Assembly: GCA_965601455.1 (NCBI GenBank)
Contig: OZ271831.1
Location: 496,001 to 560,000 of the forward strand
Length of the DNA stretch: 64,000 nucleotides
Source of the DNA: JANQEU01 sp965601455
GTDB lineage: Bacteria; Bacteroidota; Bacteroidia; Cytophagales; Cyclobacteriaceae
Direction: 5' to 3'
In this document: positions 35,469 to 44,722 of the stretch, one piece after another
How positions within the stretch are numbered: position 1 is the first letter of the stretch
How the letters are laid out: every line of letters begins with the position of its first letter
Notes under the pieces: model-generated
Database searches by the model: none
Told to the model about the DNA's origin: nothing
Seen by the model: only the letters and a program-made list of their open reading frames with translations
Position numbers and translations under genes: made by a program

Positions 35469-36899
35469 CTATTCAGTTTTGGAAGCCTCAAAACCATAAA
35501 ATCTGAAGCCTGTAATCATACCTTCTGTTTGCACGAATTCTAGATATGCTCCTCCATCGGTGTTGAAAAAAGTACTATCGGTTGATGGAAGAAGGAAAAT
35601 GGGTTCAGGGGCAAAAGGTGCCAGGTGTTCTAATCCATTATCTTTTACGACAATTTCTACCTCACCAAGATCTGGAATAACGTACTTGCCAGTAAATTTT
35701 TGTAGTTCCTGGCTTGAAAGCTCATAATAGTTCCTCTTTACAGGTTCAACCCCTGGTAAGCCATATTCCTTGGCAATACTTAGTTTAATTTCCTGGATGA
35801 TGCTGCCATTGTCTGAGTTGACCATAATTACCGCAACAAACGGTTGCTTTTTCCAGGCGATCAATTCAGCTCTAAATCCCTCATCTGCACCTCCATGCCC
35901 AAAGGTATGCTCGGCGATAGCAGGTCCTAAACCCCAATCATTTTGGCCAGGGGTTAGCATTTGCTTTACCGTGCTTGCTTTTAATAGCCCGTCCTGGTTA
36001 GATTGGTAGATCTGCTGTATCTCTTTAGCGTAGAGGACAAGTTGAGAAGGTGTTGTCCACAGGCCAGCGGCAGCCATTTCGGGATATATTGGCCACTTTC
36101 CTTCTACCTCATCACCATTTCTTCTGTAGCCGGTTGCCGCAATAAAGTGACGATCGGCAGGTAGGGGATTTTCAAAGGTGCTAGAGGTCATTCCCAACGG
36201 ATCCAACACATTCCGTTGCATGATTTCAGGAAAAGATTCGGCTTCAATATCAGTAATTAATTGCTGCATGATCGTATAGCCTCCACCTGAATACTGCCAG
36301 TTTTCTCCGGGAACCTGTTGCACACGAACTGCGTCTGTATTTCCCAGTCCGTCCAATACTTCCGGGACACTTGGTATGACATCGCCTTTGTCGTAACCAG
36401 GAAATCCATGGACTGTCAATCCAGCTGTGTGATTAAGTATTCTACGGACGGTAACTTTTTCAATTTCTGTATACGTGTTCTCGGGGACTTTCCAGGTAGT
36501 GAGATAATTATTGACATCCGAATCCAAGCTTATTGTTCCTTCTTCCGCAAGCTTGTGCGCCCGGATTGCAGCGACAGGTTTACTTATCGATCCAGCCAAG
36601 AACATGGTCTCCGCCGTCACTGGCCTGTTTTCGACGAGGTCCGCCATCCCGTAACCTTTTGCCCATTCCAGCTGACCATTATTGATCACGGCGATACTTA
36701 CCCCAGGAATACCTAGCTCCTTTAGTCTATTTTCTATTCCATATGTAGGAGTGCTATCTCCCTCGATTTGTAGATTGGGTTGCAGGCCGTTTTCGATCCT
36801 GGAAATTCGTTTTGCCAGTTGACTATCATTTTCTTCCGATGAAGAAATGCAACTAACTAAAATGAGAAGAACAACAAAGGGTAAGGTTTTCATATGCAT
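35469..36899 (-). CDS. Beta-lactamase-related serine hydrolase, lipoprotein
   Basis: The 476-residue protein has a lipobox (LLILVSC, C17 counted from the first ATG). The serine hydrolase domain has SISK (S104-K107) in LAGSISKPVAAI, a Tyr motif in WQYSGGGYT and a HGGADEGFRAEL near the KTG position. A C-terminal lipocalin-like extension (LQKFTGKYVIPDLGEVEI...) of the kind often found after these domains follows. The second ATG (36893) is an equally good start. These enzymes are usually esterases or D-aminopeptidases; the substrate is unknown. It sits 9 bp behind the PhoD-like gene on the same strand and is likely co-transcribed. Confidence 0.85.
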   Translation of the reverse strand: MHMKTLPFVVLLILVSCISSSEENDSQLAKRISRIENGLQPNLQIEGDSTPTYGIENRLKELGIPGVSIAVINNGQLEWAKGYGMADLVENRPVTAETMFLAGSISKPVAAIRAHKLAEEGTISLDSDVNNYLTTWKVPENTYTEIEKVTVRRILNHTAGLTVHGFPGYDKGDVIPSVPEVLDGLGNTDAVRVQQVPGENWQYSGGGYTIMQQLITDIEAESFPEIMQRNVLDPLGMTSSTFENPLPADRHFIAATGYRRNGDEVEGKWPIYPEMAAAGLWTTPSQLVLYAKEIQQIYQSNQDGLLKASTVKQMLTPGQNDWGLGPAIAEHTFGHGGADEGFRAELIAWKKQPFVAVIMVNSDNGSIIQEIKLSIAKEYGLPGVEPVKRNYYELSSQELQKFTGKYVIPDLGEVEIVVKDNGLEHLAPFAPEPIFLLPSTDSTFFNTDGGAYLEFVQTEGMITGFRFYGFEASKTE

Positions 36900-36908
36900 T
36901 GGAGGTAT

Positions 36909-37964
36909 CTATTGGAATTGGATCGATTGGAAGGGTATTGTATACTCAATTCTTTGATTGTCGCTGATATCCCAAGTTTCCATTTGAATTTTTTTCTGAC
37001 CCCAGAAGATGGATATCATCCCGAAGTGATTATCCATTACCGGACCTTCGATCCGGTTGCTATTTGGAGTGGCAAACTTCCAGGTTGAGGAAAGACCACT
37101 TGAGGTAAAATCATAGATTGGATAGAAACCTGTTTCCAGTTTAGATATTTCAGCGTAATGGACATCACCGGAAATAAATAGCACTCCATTCACCCTGTTC
37201 TTTTTAATAATGTCTAACATTTGTTTCTGCTCATGTGGGAAGTTGGCCCATGCTTCATATCCATTCCACTCGATTCCAAATTGCGTTCCCGTACCGATTA
37301 TTCTTAAATCGGCGGGTTTATTTAATTCCTTTTCTAACCAATTCCATTGCTCTTCTCCCAATAAAGTGGGAGTAGATTCTTCATGCGGAGCATAATCTTT
37401 CCGATAGAAACTATACCGACTATCATCATCAAACTCACCACTATAGGGCTTTAAGTCATCTCTAAACGTTCTGACATCAAGCAAGATCACCTGCAGCTTG
37501 TTCTCTCCATATTCGTAGACGTAAGAATGATATATTCCTTTGTGTTTTCTTCTTTCCGAAGTCTCTGGTTCGTCGAAGAACTCGAGAAATATTTGTTTTG
37601 ACTCTTCCTTAAATTCATAGGATTTGCCAATATCATTCCACCCATAGTCATGATCATCCCAGGTGGCTATGATGGGGACTTGACTTTTCAGGTTTTTATA
37701 GGACTCCTGATCTCCTAGTCGCTTATACTTTGCTCGCAGGGTATCCATGTTTTTTGTGTCACCATAGATATTGTCTCCCAGGAATACAAAAAGATCCGGA
37801 CCGTGCTGGGCGATAACATCAAAAATGGGAAGAGGTTCGTCCTCATGACCGCAAGAGCCGAAGGCAATTTTTGTTATTTCCGAATCGGTTTTTACTTCAC
37901 TTGACTCAGTGCACGAGAAAATCATCAAAACCGAGGTACAGGTAATGATTAATATGGTTTTCAT
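36909..37964 (-). CDS. PhoD-like metallophosphatase, lipoprotein
   Basis: The 351-residue protein has a lipobox (VLMIFSC) and a calcineurin-like phosphatase domain with IAFGSCGHEDEP, FVFLGDNIYGD, ATWDDHDYGWND and FISGDVHYAEIS, as seen in alkaline phosphatase D-type enzymes. It probably acts on phosphodiesters or phosphomonoesters in the envelope. It lies 9 bp before the serine hydrolase gene. Metal ligands (Asp, Asn, His) are present, so it is expected to be active. Confidence 0.88.
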   Translation of the reverse strand: MKTILIITCTSVLMIFSCTESSEVKTDSEITKIAFGSCGHEDEPLPIFDVIAQHGPDLFVFLGDNIYGDTKNMDTLRAKYKRLGDQESYKNLKSQVPIIATWDDHDYGWNDIGKSYEFKEESKQIFLEFFDEPETSERRKHKGIYHSYVYEYGENKLQVILLDVRTFRDDLKPYSGEFDDDSRYSFYRKDYAPHEESTPTLLGEEQWNWLEKELNKPADLRIIGTGTQFGIEWNGYEAWANFPHEQKQMLDIIKKNRVNGVLFISGDVHYAEISKLETGFYPIYDFTSSGLSSTWKFATPNSNRIEGPVMDNHFGMISIFWGQKKIQMETWDISDNQRIEYTIPFQSIQFQ

Positions 37965-38057
37965 TTTCTTTTCTGGATGTCTTACCTAACGAAGGTAACT
38001 AACTCACCTAGTCAAAACCTGTTTAAATTGAAATGAGTTAGCCTAATTGATTAAGAC

Positions 38058-39062
38058 TCATCTTTGGATTAGGAGCTCAATAGCTCTTTCAAGTTGAGAA
38101 TCTATTCCGTCTGCTGAATCTGTTTTTGATATAAATACGAATTCGTGGGGCACGATTCCGGATCTTTCAAAGATCTCACCATCACCGTTGCTGGTTAAGG
38201 TTGTTGTTAATCGGTAGTTCCATCCGTTTGGAAGCTCTCGATAGCTGTTTAAACCTAGTCCTCCTGCGGAAAAATCACCTACGGTAACAACGTAATCTTG
38301 AATTTCCAATGGCAAAATGAATAATTCAGCTGCGCTTTGTGATGACCTGTTCATCAGGATTACAATAGGATTCAAATATTGAAGCGGACCTCCCGGTTCA
38401 ATTGTTCCTTCAATAGGAGAATCAAAATCATCATGGTTTTGACCATTACGAAATTGTGTTTTAATGGCAACAAAAACGCGATCAATGAATCGGCTTGCGA
38501 CCAGATTGGCGGCAGCAGGTGCGCCACCACCATTATTCCTTACGTCAATAATCAAGCCCTTCGTTGATGAGAATTGAGGGATCAAATTGTCAATTTGCTT
38601 AAAATCCGAAAAAAGGCTTTCACTAAAAGTTTTAATATGAATGTATCCAATGTTTTCATCGATTACCTGACCCCAGCGGAAAACACGATTTTCCGACAGC
38701 ACATCAATATATTCATTCAATGAGGCAATGCCATTCACTGAAAAGGGATTCGAAGCGTTGTAGACAACCCGATCTCTATTACTATCTACAAATCCAACAT
38801 GGATATCTTCAAAGGACAACAAAATTTCAATGATAAGGTCTTTGAATTGATTTTGACTAATACCTGAACCAATTGCATCGGTAGTGCTGATATAAACAGA
38901 ATCCCAGTCCAAATCTCTAACCGTAAAACCCGCATAGTTTTTATCGAAATCGTTCCAGAGAATATCAAAAGCTTCTCGCTGATCGTTGCTAACCTGTTCG
39001 TTTATAATGACATTCTCACATGATACTGCCAGGAATAGAATAGGATAGATATAACGTTTCAT
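38058..39062 (-). CDS. S41-family (C-terminal processing) peptidase, lipoprotein
   Basis: The 334-residue protein has a lipobox (ILFLAVSC) and an S41 peptidase domain. The core is GLIIDVRNNGGGAPAAANLVA followed by MNRSSQSAAELF, where the second Ser of SQS is the likely nucleophile. A helical N-terminal cap precedes it. No PDZ domain is obvious, which resembles the tricorn-like/IRBP-like branch. The start is 1 bp after the stop of the frame-disrupted barrel gene, so they belonged to one transcript. Confidence 0.82.
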   Translation of the reverse strand: MKRYIYPILFLAVSCENVIINEQVSNDQREAFDILWNDFDKNYAGFTVRDLDWDSVYISTTDAIGSGISQNQFKDLIIEILLSFEDIHVGFVDSNRDRVVYNASNPFSVNGIASLNEYIDVLSENRVFRWGQVIDENIGYIHIKTFSESLFSDFKQIDNLIPQFSSTKGLIIDVRNNGGGAPAAANLVASRFIDRVFVAIKTQFRNGQNHDDFDSPIEGTIEPGGPLQYLNPIVILMNRSSQSAAELFILPLEIQDYVVTVGDFSAGGLGLNSYRELPNGWNYRLTTTLTSNGDGEIFERSGIVPHEFVFISKTDSADGIDSQLERAIELLIQR

Positions 39063-39063
39063 C

Positions 39064-39887
39064 TCAAAATTTGTAGACTAGTTGAAGAGCATAATGGCTA
39101 CTCCCATAGGTCACTGTTTCGAATTTGGGATAGGAGTAATAGTGAAAGAGATAGGTAAACCCTATTCCAACTCTTTGCGATAGATCATACAAGTATTCCA
39201 TCCTCATTCGTACATCAAGAAATCTCCCGAAGGTTAATAGATCCCCCGAAGAAAGTAATTCCCTGGTAGGAACGGTAGTTGGATCCTCTACAATGCTTTG
39301 AAATACGTCTTCCGGAAAGTCGTTTGGTACCCTCATCCTGCCCAGAATGTATGCCATGACTGGGAGTGAGGTACTTGCCCGAATGCGATGCCTTTCCGTA
39401 AATGATAATTGATACGAATAAGCCAGGTTTAAACTGGTAAAAAGGTCAACTGAAATATCGTCTTCTACCAGGAAAACGTAGGTTCTGGCAGATAAAAAGT
39501 TGTATAGTCCAAGACCCAAGTAATGCTTCCTGTTTGACGATAGGCTTCTCAAATACTCATAATTCAGATAGAAATTCGTGTTTTCAACTCGTCCTCTACT
39601 TCGCTGGTTCAGTTTTGGGTTTAATTCTTGTCCGGAAATCCTTGCGTCAATGTCATGTATACTTTTTGGTTTTGGAAGGTAAGATTGAGAAGAAAGCCCG
39701 AGCCTCGGTATACCAATGGAGAAAACACCTGGTCTTGTAGGCTGATATGTTTTATACCCATCCCAATTCCAAAATTTCTTGATAGTTCTGAGTCTTGAGA
39801 ATAGCAGCGGTGGAAAGAAACACTCAGAAAGAGAAGCACTAGGAATCGCATAGATGTTACCGAACTACAACCTGTGGAATTTTTCAT
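39064..39887 (-). pseudogene. Outer-membrane beta-barrel-like gene broken by a one-base frameshift
   Basis: Two frames together give one protein of about 263 residues. The first frame (start at 39887, more likely 39851) has a signal peptide (MRFLVLLFLSVSFHRC...) and GIGMGIKHIS, then stops at 39621 soon after KVY. The second frame continues in sense as HDIDARISGQELNPKLNQ, through NTNFYLNYEYL and on to the C-terminal LQLVYKF at 39064. One missing base at about 39656-39657 restores the reading frame. The later part alternates like a beta-barrel ending in Phe. It is either a real pseudogene or an assembly or sequencing indel. The S41 peptidase follows after 1 bp. Confidence 0.75.
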
Positions 39888-39958
39888 TCCCTTAAAATGT
39901 CCGCACTACTTCCCACATAATCTGTCCTTTAATTAAACAAAATCAGTTATTAACGATC

Positions 39959-40372
39959 TTAGGATGGTTCAGGAATGAAGGCGATGCCGTCTATTTCCAC
40001 CAGGAAATCGGGGTTGACAAGGCCCGCTACAAAAACGACAGTAATTATAGGTTGGTTGGAACTATGCCTCAAAAATTTTTGGGAGACCTCAAATCCTTTC
40101 CTGGCATCTTGACCCTGAACAAGGTTAATGTTGAGTTTAACTAGATTATCGAAAGTTGCTCCACAGGCTTCTAGTGCTGTTTTTAAATTCTTCATTACCT
40201 GTTCGGTCTGGGAGGCCAGGTCATTCTTTCCAACAATCTCGTGACTTTTAGTTACTGCGTTTTGCCCCCCGATGTAAACGGTCTTACCATTTCCCTGGGT
40301 GATCACCACTTGGGAAAATGCAGGACTATTAATCAAACCTTCTGGATTTACGTGCTCTTTTCTGCTTTTCAT
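39959..40372 (-). CDS. RidA-family protein (second copy)
   Basis: The 137-residue protein has the RidA features: VVITQGNGKTVYIGGQNAV, DLASQTEQVMKNLKTALEACGA and a C-terminal FVAGLVNPDFLVEIDGIA. It carries no signal peptide. It is not beside any PLP enzyme, unlike the RidA at 19038, and its substrate is unknown. It is transcribed on its own: the nearest neighbour on the same strand, at 39887, starts 71 bp after its stop. Confidence 0.85.
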   Translation of the reverse strand: MKSRKEHVNPEGLINSPAFSQVVITQGNGKTVYIGGQNAVTKSHEIVGKNDLASQTEQVMKNLKTALEACGATFDNLVKLNINLVQGQDARKGFEVSQKFLRHSSNQPIITVVFVAGLVNPDFLVEIDGIAFIPEPS

Positions 40373-40557
40373 TCTTCAATTTATTTGTTCTCAGAGTTAT
40401 CGGGTCTTGGTCTTTTTAATGCCTGGAGAGCTCAAATTTACAATGTTGAAAATAACTCTTTACGTTAATTAATAACATGTTTGTCGAACTTTGTTAAACA
40501 AAATAACAAGAACATTTCAACATCAAAACTTAAGGCTTGGTGGTTACATGATTGTAG

Positions 40558-40582
40558 AGTATTCTTACTTTTCTAGAATACT
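40558..40582. promoter_or_regulatory. 8-bp inverted repeat just before the lipoprotein gene at 40589
   Basis: AGTATTCT (40558-40565) and AGAATACT (40575-40582) are perfect reverse complements around a 9-base spacer, and the right arm ends 6 bp before the ATG. This is an operator-type arrangement or a 5'-end hairpin. The regulator is unknown. Confidence 0.45.
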
Positions 40583-40588
40583 TAGACT

Positions 40589-41335
40589 ATGAAAAAACTG
40601 CTTTTCTTACTATCTCTATCTGCTCTATTCATTTCCTGTGAGGATGACGACTCCTCCAAATTTCTTCCTATTCAGATTTCCGCAAGCAGATGTGGCGATC
40701 CCTCTTTCAGTGGCTCAGTGGATCTTTCTTTACATTCGACAGAAGAGGATGCCTTACTCGGAGTTAATCCACTATTTTCTGGTACATTCACCGTTCCAAC
40801 AGAATACCAGTTTGACAAGGACATTTCTTCAGGTTTGTACTATGTCAGAATGGAGTCAGACATCTATTCAAATTGGTCTTCCCTTTTAGTTGATTTTGTA
40901 AATACGGAATTCAATTTTGTCGAAGAGAGTGAACCCAATCGCTCAGATTTCATCTCAGCGAATCTAACAGACGAAGAGTACAACTCTGTAGGAACTTACA
41001 ACATAAGTACTTTGGCTGTAAACGGAGTTGTTGTTATTGATAACGGAGAAAATGTCAGCGGAGCAAACACCTTCGATTGCATATTGGATGATAGCATTGA
41101 AATATCTGTAGGAGGTGAGATTAAGGTAATCAATGGATCTAATATTTGTAGCGATGAAGTTGATCAAACATTTCGTGCCGGCTCATCGGTATCATGTGAA
41201 GAAGGTACGGTCAGTCCTATTGATTGGATAGAGAGCGGTAGAAGTTTTATTGTCAGTCGAGATCAATTGGTAGCGACATATTTTGAGGAGGATTCTAATA
41301 CAACTTCTACCTGGACGTATGTAAGAGCGGAATGA
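40589..41335 (+). CDS. Hypothetical lipoprotein
   Basis: The 248-residue protein has a clear lipobox (LFISC, C17) followed by acidic residues (EDDDSS), a common form in Bacteroidetes surface lipoproteins. The rest is beta-rich with four cysteines (RCGD, FDCI, NICS, SCEE) that could form disulfides. I recognise no family. An inverted repeat lies just upstream. Confidence 0.65.
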   Translation: MKKLLFLLSLSALFISCEDDDSSKFLPIQISASRCGDPSFSGSVDLSLHSTEEDALLGVNPLFSGTFTVPTEYQFDKDISSGLYYVRMESDIYSNWSSLLVDFVNTEFNFVEESEPNRSDFISANLTDEEYNSVGTYNISTLAVNGVVVIDNGENVSGANTFDCILDDSIEISVGGEIKVINGSNICSDEVDQTFRAGSSVSCEEGTVSPIDWIESGRSFIVSRDQLVATYFEEDSNTTSTWTYVRAE

Positions 41336-41399
41336 ATCGTAGGTTCTGGAAATTTGGTCAATAGCAGCGAAAGTGCCGATGCTGTAACGTTCTTGTAAT

Positions 41400-41602
41400 T
41401 ACTGTTTTAACAGTACGTACTTTATTTGAACATATGGACTATTCCATTTAGTCTTATCCGAGTCTTTGTTATCGCAGATAAACCGTGATGCTTACACCTC
41501 TTTTATAAATTCTCATAACGTCTTTGTAACCTATTTCGGTTAACACCCGTTATCAACACTACAATTAGGAATTAACCTTTATACGTGTTAGAATTGCAAC
41601 AC
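41400..41602. promoter_or_regulatory. Two short inverted repeats before the PadR/permease cassette (copy 2)
   Basis: TACTGTT-TT-AACAGTA lies at 41400-41415 and GTGTT-N8-AACAC at 41585-41602. The second lies 18 bp before the PadR start at 41621 and has the arm-spacer-arm form (4-5 bp, N8) described for PadR operators. Neither repeats in the other two cassettes. The rest of the 285-bp gap between 41336 and 41620 shows nothing else. Confidence 0.35.
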
Positions 41603-41620
41603 TGCAAATAAGAAAAAACC

Positions 41621-41965
41621 ATGGGAAAGTATCAGCTTGGTGAATTTGAAGAGATCGTATTACTCACGGTAGGTGTACTGTATGGGGAGGCGTACGGTGT
41701 ATCAATCAAACTGTCCATTGAAGAGAAGCTGAGTCGTAAGGTTAGCGTGGGAGCCTTGCAATCGGCATTGAAACGATTAGAAGAGAAAGGCTTTTTGACT
41801 TCCAAGGAAGGAGAGTCAACCAGCGAAAGAGGTGGACGCCCCAAGCTTTACTTTACGCTTACGGCTTCCGGCAGAGATGCAATAGAACATTCACGTGAAG
41901 TCAGGAATGAGCTATACAATCAGATCCCAAAAGTGGCACTTGATCTTAAATTGGTCACTGCGTGA
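41621..41965 (+). CDS. PadR-family regulator (copy 2)
   Basis: The 114-residue protein is a PadR winged-helix regulator: FEEIVLLTVGVL, AYGVSIKLSIEE, VGALQSALKRLEEKGFLT and ERGGRPKLYFTLT. It differs from the other two copies by a longer C-terminal tail. Its stop overlaps the GTG start of the permease by 4 bp (GTGA). It is the likely repressor of the cassette. Confidence 0.9.
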   Translation: MGKYQLGEFEEIVLLTVGVLYGEAYGVSIKLSIEEKLSRKVSVGALQSALKRLEEKGFLTSKEGESTSERGGRPKLYFTLTASGRDAIEHSREVRNELYNQIPKVALDLKLVTA

Positions 41966-44604
41966 GTAAATTTTCTGCGCAACCTCCGAAGTTGGCGTTG
42001 CGGTTTTTCAAATGGTTCTGCGATCCAGGTGTCCACCGGTATCTGGAAGGTGACTTAATTGAACTATTTGAAGCCAATAGCCAGGTGAAAGGAGTAAAAA
42101 AAGCACAATGGGTATTCTTCTGGGAGGTCATCAGACTTTTTAGACCCGGTATTATTAAGAATTTCGAAGGCAATCAAAAACTCAATTTTTACGGTATGTT
42201 CAAAAATTATTTTAAAGTCAGCATGCGTAACATCTTACGCAACAAGACATTTTCGGCATTAAATGTTACAGGTTTAGGGGTTGGCATTGCCAGTTGCCTA
42301 CTCATCATGATCTACGTTCATAATGAACTTTCCTATGACACCTTTAACACAAAGTATGATCGGATTTATCGGGTACTCCACAAATATGGAAGTGATGCTG
42401 AAATACCAGAGAATGGTCTAATTGCCAAATCTGAATTACAGGTTTGGGGCAATGCACCTGTTGCTCAAGCCCTGGAAGACTACTATCCACAGATAGAACA
42501 TATCTTTCGCTTTACCAGTGATTTCAGCTATCTGGTGGAATACAATGATCGGCGTTTTCAAGAGAAGGCTATGCCGTACGCCGACTCTACTTTTCATCGG
42601 ATTTTTGACTGGGAGTGGATCGCTGGTAATCCAACCACAGCACTCACTCGACCTTATACAATCATTCTGTCAAAGCAGATGGCGGAAAAATATTTTGGTG
42701 ATGAGAATCCTGTAGGTAAAACTTTGATTCTGGATACCGATCACGACTACGAAGTCACTGGTGTATACGAGATTCCACCCAATTCACATATTGATTTCAA
42801 CGCAATGGTTTCCATGTCCACCTTCATCGATTTCCGCCCTGGGATTTTCAAAAGTTGGGACTATGTTGACTTTTATACCTATTTCACAGTAGGTGAAGGA
42901 ACAGATATCAACGAAATGGAAGCACAAATACCCGATGTGTTGGCCCCGCTTGCCGATGAAATGGCTTGGTATACAATGCGGTTCGAGCGGTTGGCAGATG
43001 CTTACTTGTATTCACCCGCAAGACGTCAACCGGGACCAACTGGAAATCCGAATAATATCAAAATTTTCATATCAGTTGCTGCCTTTGTTTTGTTGATTGC
43101 CTGTATCAACTTCATGAATCTTTCAACTGCCCGATCAATGGAACGTGCAAAGGAGGTAGCCATACGGAAGACTATTGGTTCTAGTAGAGGCTCACTGATC
43201 TTCCAGTTTTTGGTTGAATCATTGCTACTAACTTTTCTATCCGCTTTGATCGGGATCATATTCGTATGGATTGCACATGAACATCTCGAAACACTGGTAG
43301 ACAAACAATTGGCGACAGGCTGGTTGTTTACTCTACCTAACTTCATCATAGGAGTTTTACTTGTGCTGTTACTTGGACTTGTGTCCGGTGCATATCCGGC
43401 ATTTGTTCTTTCGAGATTTAAAGCTGTGAAAGTTCTGAAAGGGGCATTTAAAAGCTCAAAGGATGGAGTTTGGTTGAGGAAGTCACTTGTGATCCTTCAG
43501 TTTGCCCTGTCAATTGTATTGATCGTAGGAACTGCGGTAGTATTTAATCAACTACAATACTTACGGCAGTATGACAAAGGGTTTGACAACAACCAAATGC
43601 TGGTAATCGACTTTGGATGGGATGTAAAAGTTCAACGGAAACTGGAAACCGTGAAGGCTGAACTTGGAAGACACAGTGCTGTTGAGTCTATCGCCGCATC
43701 AAGAGCTACACCGGGTGATTTTTTCCCCAATGGGGGTACCGGAATTCGAGATAGAGAAGGAGAATGGATTTGGGCCAACCCGGCAATCTATGAGATTGAC
43801 GAAGATTTCATTCCAACTTACGGGATGGAAATGGTCGCAGGTAGGCATTATTCGCATGACCATCCTGGCGACTCTGCCTATTCTTTGATACTCAATGAGG
43901 CTGCCGCCCGCGAGTTCGGGTATACAAATCCAGCAGATATCATTGGAAAGGACTTTATGCAATGGGGACGAGAAGGTAAGGTCATTGGTGTGGTAAAAGA
44001 CTTTAACTATGTTTCACTTCATAAAGATGTTGAGCCGCTGGCCCTACGATACTCTACCAGGTGGAGTACTTCGATGCTTTCCTTAAAACTGAAGTCTTCT
44101 GATTATTCAAGGACGTTAGCTGAATTGGAAGACATTTGGCTGACTTTGGCTCCCCATCGCCCATTTGTAACACATTTTAGCGATAACAATTTCAATCGCC
44201 AATACGAGGCAGATGCACGATTTGGTAATGTATTTTCGATATTTTCAGGACTGGCCATTTTTGTCGCTTGCCTCGGTCTTTTTGGCTTGACAATTTTTAG
44301 TACCTCACAGCGTCAGAAAGAGATTGGTGTTCGAAAAGTCCTCGGTGCTTCTATGCAAAGTCTGGTCACGATGCTTTCAAAGGACTTTATTAAACTGTTT
44401 TTGATTGCGATGGTTTTCGCTGTTCCTGTAGCCTGGTATTCAATGAATTCCTGGTTAGAAGGTTTTGCTTATCGAATTGATGTGAAGTGGCAGGTTTTTG
44501 CTTTAGCTGCAGTTGGAACTCTACTGGTCTCACTGCTTACCATGAGTTTCAAAACGGTTTCTGCTGCCTTGGCTAATCCGGTGGAGTCTTTGAGAGATGA
44601 GTAA
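41962..44604 (+). CDS. FtsX/MacB-type ABC permease with N-terminal prefix domain (copy 2)
   Basis: The 880-residue protein starts with GTG at 41962 and has the same layout as the other two cassettes. It has a prefix (about 1-75, with LEGDLIELFE), a first membrane helix (GLGVGIASCLLIMIYV), a MacB_PCD-like periplasmic domain and FtsX helices around KEVAIRKTIGSS. A second repeat ends with QKEIGVRKVLGAS and three helices. No ATPase is encoded next to it. The overlap with PadR gives translational coupling. The substrate is unknown. Confidence 0.88.
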   Translation: MSKFSAQPPKLALRFFKWFCDPGVHRYLEGDLIELFEANSQVKGVKKAQWVFFWEVIRLFRPGIIKNFEGNQKLNFYGMFKNYFKVSMRNILRNKTFSALNVTGLGVGIASCLLIMIYVHNELSYDTFNTKYDRIYRVLHKYGSDAEIPENGLIAKSELQVWGNAPVAQALEDYYPQIEHIFRFTSDFSYLVEYNDRRFQEKAMPYADSTFHRIFDWEWIAGNPTTALTRPYTIILSKQMAEKYFGDENPVGKTLILDTDHDYEVTGVYEIPPNSHIDFNAMVSMSTFIDFRPGIFKSWDYVDFYTYFTVGEGTDINEMEAQIPDVLAPLADEMAWYTMRFERLADAYLYSPARRQPGPTGNPNNIKIFISVAAFVLLIACINFMNLSTARSMERAKEVAIRKTIGSSRGSLIFQFLVESLLLTFLSALIGIIFVWIAHEHLETLVDKQLATGWLFTLPNFIIGVLLVLLLGLVSGAYPAFVLSRFKAVKVLKGAFKSSKDGVWLRKSLVILQFALSIVLIVGTAVVFNQLQYLRQYDKGFDNNQMLVIDFGWDVKVQRKLETVKAELGRHSAVESIAASRATPGDFFPNGGTGIRDREGEWIWANPAIYEIDEDFIPTYGMEMVAGRHYSHDHPGDSAYSLILNEAAAREFGYTNPADIIGKDFMQWGREGKVIGVVKDFNYVSLHKDVEPLALRYSTRWSTSMLSLKLKSSDYSRTLAELEDIWLTLAPHRPFVTHFSDNNFNRQYEADARFGNVFSIFSGLAIFVACLGLFGLTIFSTSQRQKEIGVRKVLGASMQSLVTMLSKDFIKLFLIAMVFAVPVAWYSMNSWLEGFAYRIDVKWQVFALAAVGTLLVSLLTMSFKTVSAALANPVESLRDE

Positions 44605-44722
44605 ATCCAGAAATAACCTGTGAATCAGTTTCACAAGTTGAATGGATTCCGCAGGTATCAGATTCCGGTGACTGATAAAAACTTAGTAAGCGATCTTATT
44701 ATTTTTTCAGATAAGTGAAATG

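Noticed and set aside
44632..44656. Weak hairpin (TGTGAA...TTCACA) after permease copy 2, considered as a terminator
   Set aside because: Only 6 paired bases and no T-run follow it.
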